Shown here: positions 9,325 to 18,629 of the stretch, in pieces | Layout: every line of letters starts with the position of its first letter | How positions within the stretch are numbered: position 1 is the stretch's first letter | DNA from: Nocardia mikamii NBRC 108933 | GTDB lineage: Bacteria > Actinomycetota > Actinomycetes > Mycobacteriales > Mycobacteriaceae | Direction of reading: 5' to 3' | Assembly: GCF_001613505.1 (NCBI RefSeq) | Contig: NZ_BDCM01000003.1 | Coordinates: 1 to 64,000 of the forward strand | Length of the DNA stretch: 64,000 nt | The notes under the pieces: generated by a model | What the model saw: only the letters and a program-made list of their open reading frames with translations | What the model was told of the DNA's origin: nothing | Databases searched by the model: none | Position numbers and translations under genes: made by a program

Positions 9325-10130
9325 GCAAGTTCCTCCAACGCCGCCCGCAGGCGGACGAGCACGTCGATATCCACCGGTGATTCCCAACGGTCCGGTGACG
9401 CAACGGATGTCGCCGATCGGCGGCGACGGACCAACGGCGGCGCGACCCCGGGCTCCGACCGCGCCGGCGAGGGTTCCGCCGGCACCGAAACCGTCGGAAA
9501 GCCGGTCACATCCGCGGGCTGGATCAGCTCCGCGAGCGTGAGGTCACGCACCGCCACGAGGCAGCCGTAACTCGTGCGCCCGAGTTCGCGGGCGATATCG
9601 GCCACCGTGCGGCGCCCGTCCGCGATGGCCAGGACCTCCGTCTGCCCGCCCGTGAGCGAGATCCGGCGCCGCCGCACCCGGCGGACCGGCACGACGGGCA
9701 CGCGATCGACGGCCTCGGCCGGCCAGGGTCCCGCTTCTGGATCACCCCGGCGCGCACATTCGTTCACCAGCAAGCCCGGGTTGATATGACAGACCGGGGC
9801 CAGCCAGTGCTCGGGCGCGGGCTCGAATTCGGGGGTGGTCGCGGAAGCCAGCAGAAAATACGCGGCGTCGAAAACCGACAGCAGCGCAAGGGTTTCCAGC
9901 TGCGGTTGCGCGAGTACCCGCCCCGGGTCCCCGGATCCGGCGCGCTGCCAATCCTCTGCGGTGGCCACGCCCGCCTCCACCACGAGCCGGTCCAGTCCGG
10001 TGGTGCGCCGGCAGTCGGCGGAAACGATTGCCCCCCTGGTGAGATGAAACGATCCGTCCCCCGCGCGTAGTACCCCCGTACTTCCCTCTTCCTCCAGCCT
10101 GCGCAGTGCTACCGCCAGTTCAAGTCCCAT
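9321..10130 (-). CDS. DUF4388-like signalling protein of the Roadblock operon
   Basis: A 269-residue protein. Residues 1-60 (ALRRLEEEGSTGVLRAGDGS, then FHLTRGAIVSAD) resemble the DUF4388/PatA-type N-terminal domain. The middle (SLTGGQTEVLAIADGRRTVA, then DIARELGRTSYG) looks like a winged-helix segment, and the C-terminus is Pro/Arg-rich. It overlaps the preceding Roadblock-like gene by 11 nt and the next by 4 nt, so the four genes form one operon. A signalling or transcription-associated role is inferred; the DUF assignment is by eye. Confidence 0.55.
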   Translation of the reverse strand: MGLELAVALRRLEEEGSTGVLRAGDGSFHLTRGAIVSADCRRTTGLDRLVVEAGVATAEDWQRAGSGDPGRVLAQPQLETLALLSVFDAAYFLLASATTPEFEPAPEHWLAPVCHINPGLLVNECARRGDPEAGPWPAEAVDRVPVVPVRRVRRRRISLTGGQTEVLAIADGRRTVADIARELGRTSYGCLVAVRDLTLAELIQPADVTGFPTVSVPAEPSPARSEPGVAPPLVRRRRSATSVASPDRWESPVDIDVLVRLRAALEELA

Positions 10131-10512
10131 GACTCCCCTCGGTCAATTCGGAGAGAATCCCCCGCAACTGAAATCTCGCCAGGGCCAGATTCCCGGATTC
10201 CTCGTCGAAGAGAACGTGCACGAACAACCTGCCGTCGAAATCGCCGTCGATCAGGTTCAGCAGGTGATAGCCGCGGGTCCCGCAGACGATGATCTCGGTG
10301 ACGTCGTCGTCGCCGTGCTCGGTGGCCAGCGCCGGGCACGCGAGCACCGAACGCACCACATCCGTTGTGGCAGCGGCATCTTCGTGTTCGTCGATCGAGT
10401 CGTGCCGACCGGCCGCGGCGATCGCGAGCCCGCTGGCCCCGTCCGCCAGCGTCACCCCGCGCGCCCCCGGAATCTCCATGATCCGCCGCAGGCATTCGTC
10501 GATACTGATCAC
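10120..10512 (-). CDS. Roadblock/LC7-like small protein
   Basis: A 130-residue protein (start MISIDECLRRIMEIPGARGV) with the sheet-turn-sheet start (GARGVTLADGASGLAIAAAG) and the closing strand and helix (RLFVHVLFDEESGNLALARF) that mirror its neighbour at 8463-8834 (LFLYLALDRGRANLALARH). It is therefore read as a third Roadblock-family member and is the first gene of the operon. It overlaps the next gene by 11 nt. Confidence 0.65.
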   Translation of the reverse strand: MISIDECLRRIMEIPGARGVTLADGASGLAIAAAGRHDSIDEHEDAAATTDVVRSVLACPALATEHGDDDVTEIIVCGTRGYHLLNLIDGDFDGRLFVHVLFDEESGNLALARFQLRGILSELTEGSHGT

Positions 10513-10878
10513 ACGCCACCGCTCGTCGAGTTCGGGCTATCTGAAACGCCGACGCTACACATCACCCGCTGGGCTCGCATCTCGAATGCGGAGAATTGCA
10601 GGCAATTCTTCTGCACCACAAGATCATCGGCGGATTATGGACGTGCCGATTCGCAAGCCGGCAAGGGCGGCTCGGCGCGGCCACGGCTAGGCGGCGGAGG
10701 GACGAGCAAACGATCAGCATCCGGGCGGTTCCCGCGATCGGAGCGCGACACGGTCGCCCGAACACGTTGAGATGCAACATGTTCCAGATTCGACGCTCGG
10801 ATTTTCTCAGCTTCTTCCGAGGCGGATTCGATACTATTTGTCCCATTCGCCCAGACAGACAACAACTCCGGGAGCTGT
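10513..10878. other. Divergent intergenic region (366 nt)
   Basis: Promoter region between the leftward Roadblock operon and the rightward YoaK-like gene. Its base composition is less GC-rich near 10560-10640. I see no supported gene or RNA in it. Confidence 0.35.
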
Positions 10879-11664
10879 ATGCCTGCCATGAGCCTCACCA
10901 ATTCTCACCGCGCACTCCTCCTCGGCTACGGTTCGCTGCTCGCGACAGTCGCGGGTTTCGTCAATGCCGTGGCCATCCTGACCTTGGCCATTCCGGTCGG
11001 CAATCTCACCGCGACGACAACGCGGCTTGGGATGGACGCCGCCAGCCCGTGGCTGTTCGAAAGCAGCGTGCTCGCCTTCATACTCATCGGATTCCTGATG
11101 GGAGCCGCGTGCGCCGGCGCGATCCTGGCGCCCGCGAAAACCCATGCGGGAGTTCGTCACAGCGCCGTCATGATCGGCGAAGCGTTGCTACTGGCGCTTG
11201 CCTTCGCCTGGTCGGAGCACACCGTGTCGGTCTTGCTGGCAGCCATCGCCTGCGGGCTCCAGAACGGAACGACCTCGAGCCTGCGAACAATGCAGATCCG
11301 AACCACCCACTTCACCGGTACCGTCACCGATCTCGGGCTGATCATCGGCCGCTCCCGCTTGCACGGCATCGACAGATGGCGAGCCGCGGTGCTGTCGGCC
11401 ACGGTCGTCACGTTCGTCACCGGCAGCATCGCCGGCACCATCCTCGGCACGCGGATCGGCGAGGCGGCACTCCTGGTGCCCGCCGTCGTCTGTGTCGGCA
11501 TCGCCCTCGCCGGACTCGCCTACGACCGACGGCGCCCGCCGCAGACATCGTCGAGCGAGCCCGACCACGCACGACTCGGTCCGGGCACCATGCCACGAGA
11601 CGCCGGCGACTCTTACGAGCCGGAGATCAGAGACAGCTCGCGGGCGATGTACCAGGTCGGCTGA
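10879..11664 (+). CDS. YoaK-family (DUF1275) membrane protein
   Basis: A 261-residue protein with six hydrophobic segments (for example LLATVAGFVNAVAILTLAI, FILIGFLMGAACAGAIL, LLLALAFAW, AAVLSATVVTFVTGSIAG). It has the DUF1275 hallmarks: GxxNxxTxxxLRTMQIRTTHFTGTVTDLG near the centre and a polar C-terminal tail. The ATG follows GGGAG by five bases. The YoaK/DUF1275 family has no settled biochemical role. The gene is oriented opposite to the surrounding ribosomal operon. Confidence 0.8.
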   Translation: MPAMSLTNSHRALLLGYGSLLATVAGFVNAVAILTLAIPVGNLTATTTRLGMDAASPWLFESSVLAFILIGFLMGAACAGAILAPAKTHAGVRHSAVMIGEALLLALAFAWSEHTVSVLLAAIACGLQNGTTSSLRTMQIRTTHFTGTVTDLGLIIGRSRLHGIDRWRAAVLSATVVTFVTGSIAGTILGTRIGEAALLVPAVVCVGIALAGLAYDRRRPPQTSSSEPDHARLGPGTMPRDAGDSYEPEIRDSSRAMYQVG

Positions 11665-11783
11665 GTGCGACCGAACTGATCGTGCAAACCTGCCTGGTGT
11701 GGGGGTTTCCGCCGATTTGCGTCACCTCCGCCGCGAACTTCGGCTCGCAGCCCATAACTCCATATCGTGGCTACGATCGAAGC

Positions 11784-12437
11784 ATGTCGCATCCCCGCGT
11801 CGAACGACCCGATCTTCCCGAATACATGACGTGGGAAGAACTCGAACAATTGCCTGACGAGGTCGCCGGCGAGGTCGAGCTGTGGGAAGGTCGTGTCGTC
11901 TGGTTGCGGAGAGGCCCGGCCGAGCATCAGGAGTTCACCAATCTCCTGTGGAGCGGACTGCGCCGGTGCGCTCGGGAAGCGATGTCCGCGGACCCGGAGC
12001 AGTGCTGGCGAGCCCACACCGAGACGAACGTCTTCTTCGGATCGACGGGGAAATCCGACTTCGTCACACCGGATTTTCTCGTCGCCCGCTACCTGCCGAA
12101 CCCCTATCAGGATATCCGTGCCGCAGATGTCCTGCTGGTCGGCGAGGTGCTGTCTCCGTCCAATTCGCAAACCGACATGGAAGACAAGCGGGCCCGCTCT
12201 GCGCGCGGAGGGATCCCCTGGTACTGGGAGGTCACCCTGGAACGCGAGAAGAGCGCGATAGCCATGATCCGGATATTCGCGCTCGAACGAACCCACGGCG
12301 CCCTGCCCGCCGGCGTCCATCCCCTCTATCCGGCCAACTACCTGCTCACGGCCAAATGGACACCGAAGGACTCGGCAGCGATCGACACGGAATTCCCCTT
12401 CCCCATTCGCATCCCGTGGTCAGATCTCGAATTCTGA
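11784..12437 (+). CDS. Uma2-family (PD-(D/E)XK fold) protein
   Basis: A 217-residue protein starting MSHPRVERPDLPEYMTWEELE. It shows the Uma2/DUF820 pattern: MTWEELEQLPDE..EVELWEGRVV, then the nuclease-like core DFVTPDFLV (Asp) and VLLVGEVLSPSN..TDMEDKRARSARGGIPWYWEV. The Glu in GEVLS and the Lys in DKR may be active-site residues of the PD-(D/E)XK fold. The family is widespread and mostly uncharacterised, and often linked to mobile DNA. It is followed by two strong hairpins before the convergent rpsN gene. Confidence 0.8.
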   Translation: MSHPRVERPDLPEYMTWEELEQLPDEVAGEVELWEGRVVWLRRGPAEHQEFTNLLWSGLRRCAREAMSADPEQCWRAHTETNVFFGSTGKSDFVTPDFLVARYLPNPYQDIRAADVLLVGEVLSPSNSQTDMEDKRARSARGGIPWYWEVTLEREKSAIAMIRIFALERTHGALPAGVHPLYPANYLLTAKWTPKDSAAIDTEFPFPIRIPWSDLEF

Positions 12438-12457
12438 ATCGTGGTCGGCGAGCGCGC

Positions 12458-12484
12458 ATTCAAGGTTGTCGCACAACCTTGAAT
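12458..12484 (+). terminator. Hairpin after the Uma2 gene
   Basis: A perfect 12-bp stem (ATTCAAGGTTGT / ACAACCTTGAAT) with a 3-nt CGC loop lies 20 nt after the stop codon. Terminator-like, without a T-tract. Confidence 0.55.
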
Positions 12485-12537
12485 ATGGTTCGTCCGTACT
12501 CGAGGTTGTCGGCGTCAGAGCAGAACTCCTCCACGCA

Positions 12538-12575
12538 AGAAAGGGTACGGACTCCTCGGAGTCCGTACCCTTTCT
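12538..12575. terminator. 18-bp hairpin between convergent Uma2 gene and rpsN
   Basis: A near-palindrome with 18-bp arms (AGAAAGGGTACGGACTCC and its complement) separated by two bases. It is flanked by T/A-rich arms and lies 48 nt after the rpsN stop. It probably terminates the rplN-rpsN transcript leftward and may also work rightward. Confidence 0.7.
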
Positions 12576-12623
12576 CGATTCGATTATCGCGCGGAGCGCG
12601 GGCGCTGCCTCAGCAGCGCGAGC

Positions 12624-12809
12624 TCACCAGGAGCTCTTGTGCACGCCCGGCAGCTCACCGCGGTGCGCCATCTCACGGACGCAGACGCGGCACAGACCGA
12701 ACTTGCGGTAGACCGCGCGGGGGCGGCCGCAGCGCTGGCAGCGGGTGTAGCCACGAACGGCGAACTTCGGCTTCGCGGCGGCTTTGTTGACGAGAGCTTT
12801 CTTAGCCAT
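12624..12809 (-). CDS. rpsN: 30S ribosomal protein S14 (zinc type)
   Basis: A 61-residue S14 of the short zinc-binding type: [20 protein letters not shown] then CQRCGRP and CRVCVRE, a CxxC...CxxC site. The ATG at 12809 gives the family length and lies 4 nt after the rplE stop. It is the last gene of the first half of the split spc operon; rpsH, normally next, lies about 4.4 kb away. Confidence 0.96.
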   Translation of the reverse strand: MAKKALVNKAAAKPKFAVRGYTRCQRCGRPRAVYRKFGLCRVCVREMAHRGELPGVHKSSW

Positions 12810-12813
12810 GTGC

Positions 12814-13377
12814 TCAGTTCTCCTTGAACGGGAAGCCGAGGTGCTTGAGCAGGGCGCGGCCCTCCTCATCGTTGGTCGCCGTGGTGACGACCGTGATGTC
12901 CATACCGCGCGGACGGTCGATGGAGTCCACGTCGATCTCGTGGAACATCGACTGCTCGCTCAGGCCGAACGTGTAGTTGCCGTTGCCGTCGAACTGCTTC
13001 GGCGACAGGCCGCGGAAGTCGCGGATACGGGGCAGCGCGATGGACACCAGGCGGTCCAGGAACTCCCACATGCGGTCGCCGCGCAGCGTGACGCGCGCAC
13101 CGATCGGCATACCCTCACGCAGCTTGAACTGCGCGATGGACTTGCGGGCCTTGCGGATCTCCGGCTTCTGACCGGTGATCAGGGCCAGGTCGTTGACGGC
13201 GCCGTTGATCAGCTTGGCGTCGCGGGCGGCGTCACCGACACCCATGTTGACGACGACCTTCACCACGCCCGGGATCTGCATCACGTTGGCGTAGTTGAAT
13301 TCGTTGTTCAGCGCGTCCTTGATCTCCGCGCGGTAGCGCAGCTTGAGGCGAGGCTGAATGTTTTCTGCGGTGGTCAT
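12814..13377 (-). CDS. rplE: 50S ribosomal protein L5
   Basis: A 187-residue 5S-rRNA-binding protein. The family patterns [36 protein letters not shown] and the C-terminal [17 protein letters not shown] are present. It starts 2 nt after the rplX stop. Confidence 0.97.
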   Translation of the reverse strand: MTTAENIQPRLKLRYRAEIKDALNNEFNYANVMQIPGVVKVVVNMGVGDAARDAKLINGAVNDLALITGQKPEIRKARKSIAQFKLREGMPIGARVTLRGDRMWEFLDRLVSIALPRIRDFRGLSPKQFDGNGNYTFGLSEQSMFHEIDVDSIDRPRGMDITVVTTATNDEEGRALLKHLGFPFKEN

Positions 13378-13379
13378 GC

Positions 13380-13694
13380 TCAGATGTCCTTCCCGTTGCG
13401 ACGGGAGATGCGCACCCGCTTGCCGTTCTCGTCGGTGCGGTAACCCACCCGGGTCGGCTTGCCGTCGGAGTCGACAACCATCACGTTGGACACGTGGATG
13501 GGCGCCTCCTGGGTCACGATGCCGCCGGAGCTGGCGCCGCGCTGGTTCGCGGAGTTCGCGACGTGCTTCTTGATCCGGTTCACGCCCTCGACCAGGACCT
13601 TGTCGGTCGCCGGGTAGGCCTGGATGACCTTGCCCTTGGCGCCCTTGTCCTTACCCGAGACGACGATCACGGTGTCGCCCTTGTGCACCTTCAT
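13380..13694 (-). CDS. rplX: 50S ribosomal protein L24
   Basis: A 104-residue protein with a KOW motif at the N-terminus ([20 protein letters not shown]) and the [12 protein letters not shown] segment typical of L24. It starts 1 nt after the rplN stop. Confidence 0.97.
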   Translation of the reverse strand: MKVHKGDTVIVVSGKDKGAKGKVIQAYPATDKVLVEGVNRIKKHVANSANQRGASSGGIVTQEAPIHVSNVMVVDSDGKPTRVGYRTDENGKRVRISRRNGKDI

Positions 13695-13695
13695 G

Positions 13696-14064
13696 TCAGA
13701 GCACCTCCGGGGCCAGCGAAACGATCTTCATGAACCGCTTGTCACGCAGCTCGCGGCCGACGGGGCCGAAGATGCGGGTGCCACGCGGATCGTTGTCCGC
13801 CTTGATCAGCACCGCGGCGTTCTCGTCGAACTTGATGTACGAACCATCCGCACGACGACGCTCCTTGACGGTGCGCACGACGACCGCCTTGACGACATCA
13901 CCCTTCTTGACGTTGCCGCCGGGGATGGCGTCCTTGACGGTGGCGACGATGACGTCGCCGATACCGGCATAGCGACGCGACGACCCGCCGAGCACGCGGA
14001 TGCACAGAATCTCCTTGGCACCCGTGTTGTCGGCGACGCGCAGTCGCGACTCCTGCTGAATCAC
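13696..14064 (-). CDS. rplN: 50S ribosomal protein L14
   Basis: A 122-residue protein, the exact family length, from the GTG at 14064 with AGGAGG nine bases upstream. The core [20 protein letters not shown] and [20 protein letters not shown] are diagnostic. It is the first gene of its transcript; rpsQ and rpmC are not upstream, so the spc operon starts here, as it also does in mycobacteria. Confidence 0.97.
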   Translation of the reverse strand: MIQQESRLRVADNTGAKEILCIRVLGGSSRRYAGIGDVIVATVKDAIPGGNVKKGDVVKAVVVRTVKERRRADGSYIKFDENAAVLIKADNDPRGTRIFGPVGRELRDKRFMKIVSLAPEVL

Positions 14065-14462
14065 TTCAGCTCCTCCTAGACCTGGACGTAATGCACGCCG
14101 GATTACCGACCCGACGGGCATGGTCAGTTGCCCTTCGACGGACCTTGACGGCCCGCTCCCGCACAGCAGCGGGGCAGCGCCTGCCAGCGGTTTTGCATGA
14201 TCGGAAGGATCAACCACTGTGGGTTCGCGGCCGAAGTGCGGGCACAATGCTCGCAGGCAACCCGACAAGTGTAGCCAAGCCGCAGGTCGCGCCCAAATCA
14301 GGGTCGAACGGGGTCCGCGTGGCGATCCCACGGGTGGCAGTCGAACTCAGCCGATACTCAGCAGGTTCGGTTAGCCTCTCACGGACGCGACCGGCCCCGC
14401 CTCCGGGTGGGGCCGCGGTGATGTCGCGCAGGTGCACGATGAAGTCGGGGAGAGGATTTTCT
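14065..14462. other. Divergent intergenic region (398 nt), rplN and M13 peptidase
   Basis: It carries the long untranslated leader of the rplN operon and the promoter region of the peptidase gene. Besides the candidate rplN promoter at 14268-14296, I see no supported gene or RNA structure. Confidence 0.4.
14268..14296 (-). promoter_or_regulatory. Candidate promoter of the rplN operon
   Basis: Leftward TTGGGC (14296-14291), a 17-nt spacer and TACACT (14273-14268), about 200 nt before rplN. The -10 and the following bases (TGTCGGGTTGC) match the candidate rpsH promoter. Confidence 0.45.
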
Positions 14463-16505
14463 GTGACATCGTCCGGTCGCCAGGTCCGCCTGGGTCGCCG
14501 CTCGTTCCTGATCGCCCTCGGCGCGGTGCCGGTGGCCACCGCCCTGGTGGCGTGCAACAGCGACGACACGAAGCCGAAACCCCTCACCGGCCCCGACCTG
14601 TCGGGCCTCGACCCCGCGGTGCGGCCGCAGGACGATCTGTACCGCAATATCAACGGCACCTGGCTGCGCACCTACCAGCTGCCGCCGGACAAGGTCTCCT
14701 ACGGTACCTTCGCCGAGGTGTCCGATCGGGTCGAGGGACAGCTGCGCGAGGTCATCGACGGGATCCACGATCCGGAGGACGGATCGGAGGGCCAGCAGAT
14801 CCGCGACCTTTACGACGCGCGGATGGATCTGGACACGCTCGAGAAGCTCGGCACCACCCCGCTGCAACCGCTGTTCGCGCGGATCGACGGGGCGCAGAAC
14901 AGGGCCGATCTCGCGAAGGTCATGGGCGCGCTGCCACTGGGCGGCCTGATCGGGCTGGGCGTGAGTATCGACCGCAAGAATTCGAACGCCTACATTCCGG
15001 CGGTGGGCCAGTCCGGTCTCGGCATGAGCGAGCAGTACTACCGGAAACCCGAATTCGCGCAATACCTTTCGGCGTACCAGACATTGCTGCACAAATTGGC
15101 GACCGGGGCCGGCCTCCCGGATCCGGACGGGGCGGCCGAACGCACCCTGGACCTGGAGAAGCGCATCGCCGCCGGGTACTGGGACAACGTCCGCACCCGC
15201 GACGCCGACGCCACCTACAACCTCATGGCCTGGAACGAGATGACCGCGCTGGCACCGGGTTTCGACTGGGAGCCGTGGCTCGCCGGCAGCACCGACCGGC
15301 CCAAGGATCTGTTCACGAAGATGGTCGTCGGTGAACCGTCGTTCGTCACCGCGGCGGGTCAGCTGTGGACCGAGGTGGATATCAACACCTGGCGGGAATG
15401 GCTGAAACTCAGCCTGCTGCGCAAATACGCCAAATACATGAACAAGGCCCTCTCGGACGCGAATTTCGATTTCCTGAAGGCCACCAGCGGAATCGAGCAG
15501 CGGCCGGAGCTGTGGAAATCGGCCGTCGCGGTGGTCGACGCGAATCTCGGTGAGCAGCTGGGCAAGCTGTACGTGGCGAAATACTTTCCGCCGCAGGCGA
15601 AGACGCGGGCCAAGGAACTGGTCGACAATCTGCTCGCCGCCTACCGCGACAACTTCCGCAACTCCTCGTGGATGTCCCCGCGGACCCGCGAGGCCGCGAT
15701 CGCGAAGCTCGACAAGATCACGGTCAAGATCGGCTATCCGGACAAGTGGGTGGACTATTCGAAGCTGAAGGTCACCCGCGGCCAACTGGTCGAATCTCTG
15801 CTCGCCATCGAGGCTTTCGAGGCGAAGCGGTCGATGGACAAGCTGGGGACGCCGGTGGACAAGGCCGAATGGGGCATGTCGCCGCAGACCGTCAACGCCT
15901 ACTACGAGGCGACCTCCAATTCCATCAACTTCCCGGCCGCGATCCTGCAGGCCCCGTTCTTCGACACCGGGGCCGAACCGGCGGTGAACTACGGCGCGAT
16001 CGGCGCGACCATCGGCCACGAGATCGGTCACGGCTTCGACGACCAGGGCTCGAAGTACAACGGCGACGGCAATCGCGAGGACTGGTGGACCCCGGAGGAC
16101 CGGACCGCCTTCGAGGCCAAGACCAAACAGTTGATCGATCAGTACAACGCGCTGGTGCCCGAGGGCCTGCCGCCCAGCGATCACGTCAACGGTCAGCTGA
16201 CCGTCGGCGAGAACCTCGCCGACCTGCGCGGGCTGATGATCGCGCTGGCCGCCTTCCGCATCGAGGAAGCCAAGAGCGGCCGCAACGCCCCGGACTACAC
16301 CCCGATGTTCCAGTCCTGGGGCCGCAATTGGCGCGAGAAGCAGACCCAGCAGTCGCTCGAACAGCAGGTCGCGACGGATCCGCACTCCCCCGGCGAATTC
16401 CGCTGCAACCAGGTGGTGCGCAACCTGCCGGAGTTCTACACGACCTTCGGCGTCCAGCCGTCGGACAAACTCTTCCTTCCCGAAGATCAGCGCGTCGCTC
16501 TGTGA
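14463..16505 (+). CDS. M13-family zinc metallopeptidase (neprilysin/Zmp1-like lipoprotein)
   Basis: A 680-residue enzyme. The start chosen is GTG 14463, seven bases after GGGGAGAGG; the longer frame upstream has no good site. The N-terminus is a twin-arginine plus lipobox signal: RRSF at 12-15, then LVAC with the lipidated Cys at 31, so it is probably exported and anchored to the cell surface. The gluzincin site HEIGH is at 519-523, with the third zinc ligand Glu 583 in ENLAD, and the M13 helper NAYYEATSNSINFPAAIL lies upstream. Related mycobacterial Zmp1 lacks an obvious lipobox. Substrate unknown. Confidence 0.92.
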   Translation: MTSSGRQVRLGRRSFLIALGAVPVATALVACNSDDTKPKPLTGPDLSGLDPAVRPQDDLYRNINGTWLRTYQLPPDKVSYGTFAEVSDRVEGQLREVIDGIHDPEDGSEGQQIRDLYDARMDLDTLEKLGTTPLQPLFARIDGAQNRADLAKVMGALPLGGLIGLGVSIDRKNSNAYIPAVGQSGLGMSEQYYRKPEFAQYLSAYQTLLHKLATGAGLPDPDGAAERTLDLEKRIAAGYWDNVRTRDADATYNLMAWNEMTALAPGFDWEPWLAGSTDRPKDLFTKMVVGEPSFVTAAGQLWTEVDINTWREWLKLSLLRKYAKYMNKALSDANFDFLKATSGIEQRPELWKSAVAVVDANLGEQLGKLYVAKYFPPQAKTRAKELVDNLLAAYRDNFRNSSWMSPRTREAAIAKLDKITVKIGYPDKWVDYSKLKVTRGQLVESLLAIEAFEAKRSMDKLGTPVDKAEWGMSPQTVNAYYEATSNSINFPAAILQAPFFDTGAEPAVNYGAIGATIGHEIGHGFDDQGSKYNGDGNREDWWTPEDRTAFEAKTKQLIDQYNALVPEGLPPSDHVNGQLTVGENLADLRGLMIALAAFRIEEAKSGRNAPDYTPMFQSWGRNWREKQTQQSLEQQVATDPHSPGEFRCNQVVRNLPEFYTTFGVQPSDKLFLPEDQRVAL

Positions 16506-16520
16506 GCTCCGCGCGACCGG

Positions 16521-18629
16521 TCAGTGCGTGATCAGTCGCCAATCGTCGGGAAGGTTGGCGGCTGTCACCTGCTCGCCGTCCACCGCCAGGTCCACCGCTG
16601 TACCGCCGAGGCGCAGATCGGTGAGTTCTACTCTGCCCCAGCGCGCGGGGACGTGCGGCAGGACGGTCACCGTGCGGTGCGGCACATCGGGTTCGAGTCC
16701 GAGGAACGAACGGACCAGCAGCAGCGGCGCGGCACTGGCCCAGGCCTGCGGGGAACACGAGGTCGGGTAGGGCACCGGCGCCGAGAACCGAGAGCGCTGG
16801 AAACCACAGAACAACTCGGGCAGGCGGCCGCCGAAAGCGGTTGCGGCGTCCAGCAATCCGTTGGACAACCGGGTGGCCAGTCCGACCGCGCCCGGGATGT
16901 GACGGTAACGCAGCAGGCCGGCCACGGCGATGGCGGTGTCGTGCGGCCAGACCGAACCGTTGTGATAGCTCATCGGATTGAACGCACCCATCCCGGAAGA
17001 CAGTGTGCGCAAACCGAATCCGGAGTCCATCTCGGCGGTAGCCAGATGGTGCACCAGCTGTTCGGCATGTTCGTCGGTCACGATGCCCGACCACAGGCAA
17101 TGTCCGACATTGCTGGTGAGCGCGTCGACGCGGCGTTTGTTGCCGTCCAAAGCGACTGCGTACCAGCCCTTTTCGGGAATCCAGAACGCTTCCGCGAATT
17201 TCGTCCGCAGTTCGGCGGCATGTTCGCGTAGCTTCTCGGCCTTGTCCGACTGCCCGAATTCCTCGGCCAGTTCGGCGCGGGCCAGGATCGCCGCGTAGAC
17301 GTAGCTCTGCACCTCGCACAGCGCGATCGGGGCCTGGGCGAGATGTCCGGCCGCGTCGTTGATGCCGTCGAAGCTGTCCTTCCAGCCCTGATTGATCAGC
17401 CCGCGGTCGGTCGCGCGCTGATATTCGACGAAGCCGTCGCCGTCGCGGTCGCCGAAATGCGACATCCAGTCGAGAGCCGCGTCGGCCGCCGGCAGCAGCG
17501 TCTGCACGGCCTCCGGCGACGCGCCCCACCTCCGGGTCTCGGCCAGCAGCATCACGAAAAGCGGTGTGGCATCGACGGTTCCGTAGTACACCTCACCGCC
17601 CAGGGCCAGTCCGCCCGCCGGGCCGCGGCGGATCTCGTGCATGATCCGGCCCGGTTCCTCCTCGGTGAGCGCGTCGACCTGCTGGCCCTGCATTTCGGCC
17701 AATTGCTGCATGGTGCCCAGGGCCAGCGAGGAGTCCAGCGGCAGCGCCATCCACGCGGTGAGCAGCGAGTCGCGGCCGAACAGCGTCATGAACCACGGGG
17801 CGCCGGCGGCGACGAAGGTGCGATGCCGGCGTTCCTCGCGAATCTGCAAAGCGCCCAGATCGCTTTCGGTGCGCTGCAGAATGGCGGTGAGCTGCGGATC
17901 GCCGGTGGTGAGTTTGGTGGCGGTGTCACGCCACGCGGCCATCTTGCGGCCCGGTTCGCTGCTGCGGTAGTGCTCGCCCGGGCGTAGCGCGACATGCACC
18001 CGCTGATTGGCCACCGTCGGCTGGGCCAGGATCTCGGTCTGCCAGCGCCCGGTGGCGGGCACGACGATGCGCCAGGTCAGCGAGCCGGGCAGCACAATCG
18101 GCAATTCCGAGGACGAGACCGCCAGGCCGCGGGCGCGATCGGAGCGGTCGTTGAGCAGTAGTTCGTTGTCGGTGACCAGTATTTCGGCCCGTCCGTGCCC
18201 GGCTCGGCCCTCCTTGACGGCGAACAGATCCACGAAGTCGGCGTCGGCGCGCAGTTCCAGCACCACGGCCGTGGGTTCGCGGCCGAGGTTCTCCAGGATG
18301 ACCGTCTCCCGCATACCGTCGGCGACGAGGCGTTCGCGCACCACCAGCAGACTGGAATCGGCGGCGCCGGACCGCGGCGGCCGCCGCAGGATGAACCTCG
18401 CGGTGAAGGCCTCCGGACTGAGCACCGACAGCGGTTCGAGGCGCTGCCCGTCCACCCGCAACTCCCAGCGCGACACCACGCGGGCATCGCGATAGAACAG
18501 GCCCTGGGAGGTTCCCGATTCCACATCGCCGACCCGGTCGGACAGGCAGAAGGTGCTGCCCTCGACCAGCGTCACCGAACCGTTCAGCAGGGCGGGTTCG
18601 CCGCCGTTGAGAGGTGAGGGCCCGGTCAT
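16521..18629 (-). CDS. Glycogen-debranching-like amylo-alpha-1,6-glucosidase
   Basis: A 702-residue cytosolic-looking protein. The N-terminal ~210 residues form a beta-rich domain (SVTLVEGSTFCLSDRVGDVE, then QGLFYRDARVVSRWEL) like the N-terminal domain of bacterial debranching enzymes. The rest is an (alpha/alpha)6 barrel with MTLFGRDSLLTAWMALPLD, VDATPLFVMLL, DRDGDGFVEYQR and NGSVWPHDTAIAV, typical of GH15/GH63-like or trehalase-like enzymes. The catalytic Asp/Glu are likely in GDGFVEYQR and near the C-terminus. It is convergent with the M13 gene, 15 nt apart. Exact substrate inferred only. Confidence 0.85.
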   Translation of the reverse strand: MTGPSPLNGGEPALLNGSVTLVEGSTFCLSDRVGDVESGTSQGLFYRDARVVSRWELRVDGQRLEPLSVLSPEAFTARFILRRPPRSGAADSSLLVVRERLVADGMRETVILENLGREPTAVVLELRADADFVDLFAVKEGRAGHGRAEILVTDNELLLNDRSDRARGLAVSSSELPIVLPGSLTWRIVVPATGRWQTEILAQPTVANQRVHVALRPGEHYRSSEPGRKMAAWRDTATKLTTGDPQLTAILQRTESDLGALQIREERRHRTFVAAGAPWFMTLFGRDSLLTAWMALPLDSSLALGTMQQLAEMQGQQVDALTEEEPGRIMHEIRRGPAGGLALGGEVYYGTVDATPLFVMLLAETRRWGASPEAVQTLLPAADAALDWMSHFGDRDGDGFVEYQRATDRGLINQGWKDSFDGINDAAGHLAQAPIALCEVQSYVYAAILARAELAEEFGQSDKAEKLREHAAELRTKFAEAFWIPEKGWYAVALDGNKRRVDALTSNVGHCLWSGIVTDEHAEQLVHHLATAEMDSGFGLRTLSSGMGAFNPMSYHNGSVWPHDTAIAVAGLLRYRHIPGAVGLATRLSNGLLDAATAFGGRLPELFCGFQRSRFSAPVPYPTSCSPQAWASAAPLLLVRSFLGLEPDVPHRTVTVLPHVPARWGRVELTDLRLGGTAVDLAVDGEQVTAANLPDDWRLITH

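Noticed and set aside
10596..11783. N-terminal extension of the Uma2 gene
   Set aside because: The frame is open upstream but covers the YoaK gene in another frame. The family N-terminus begins at 11784.
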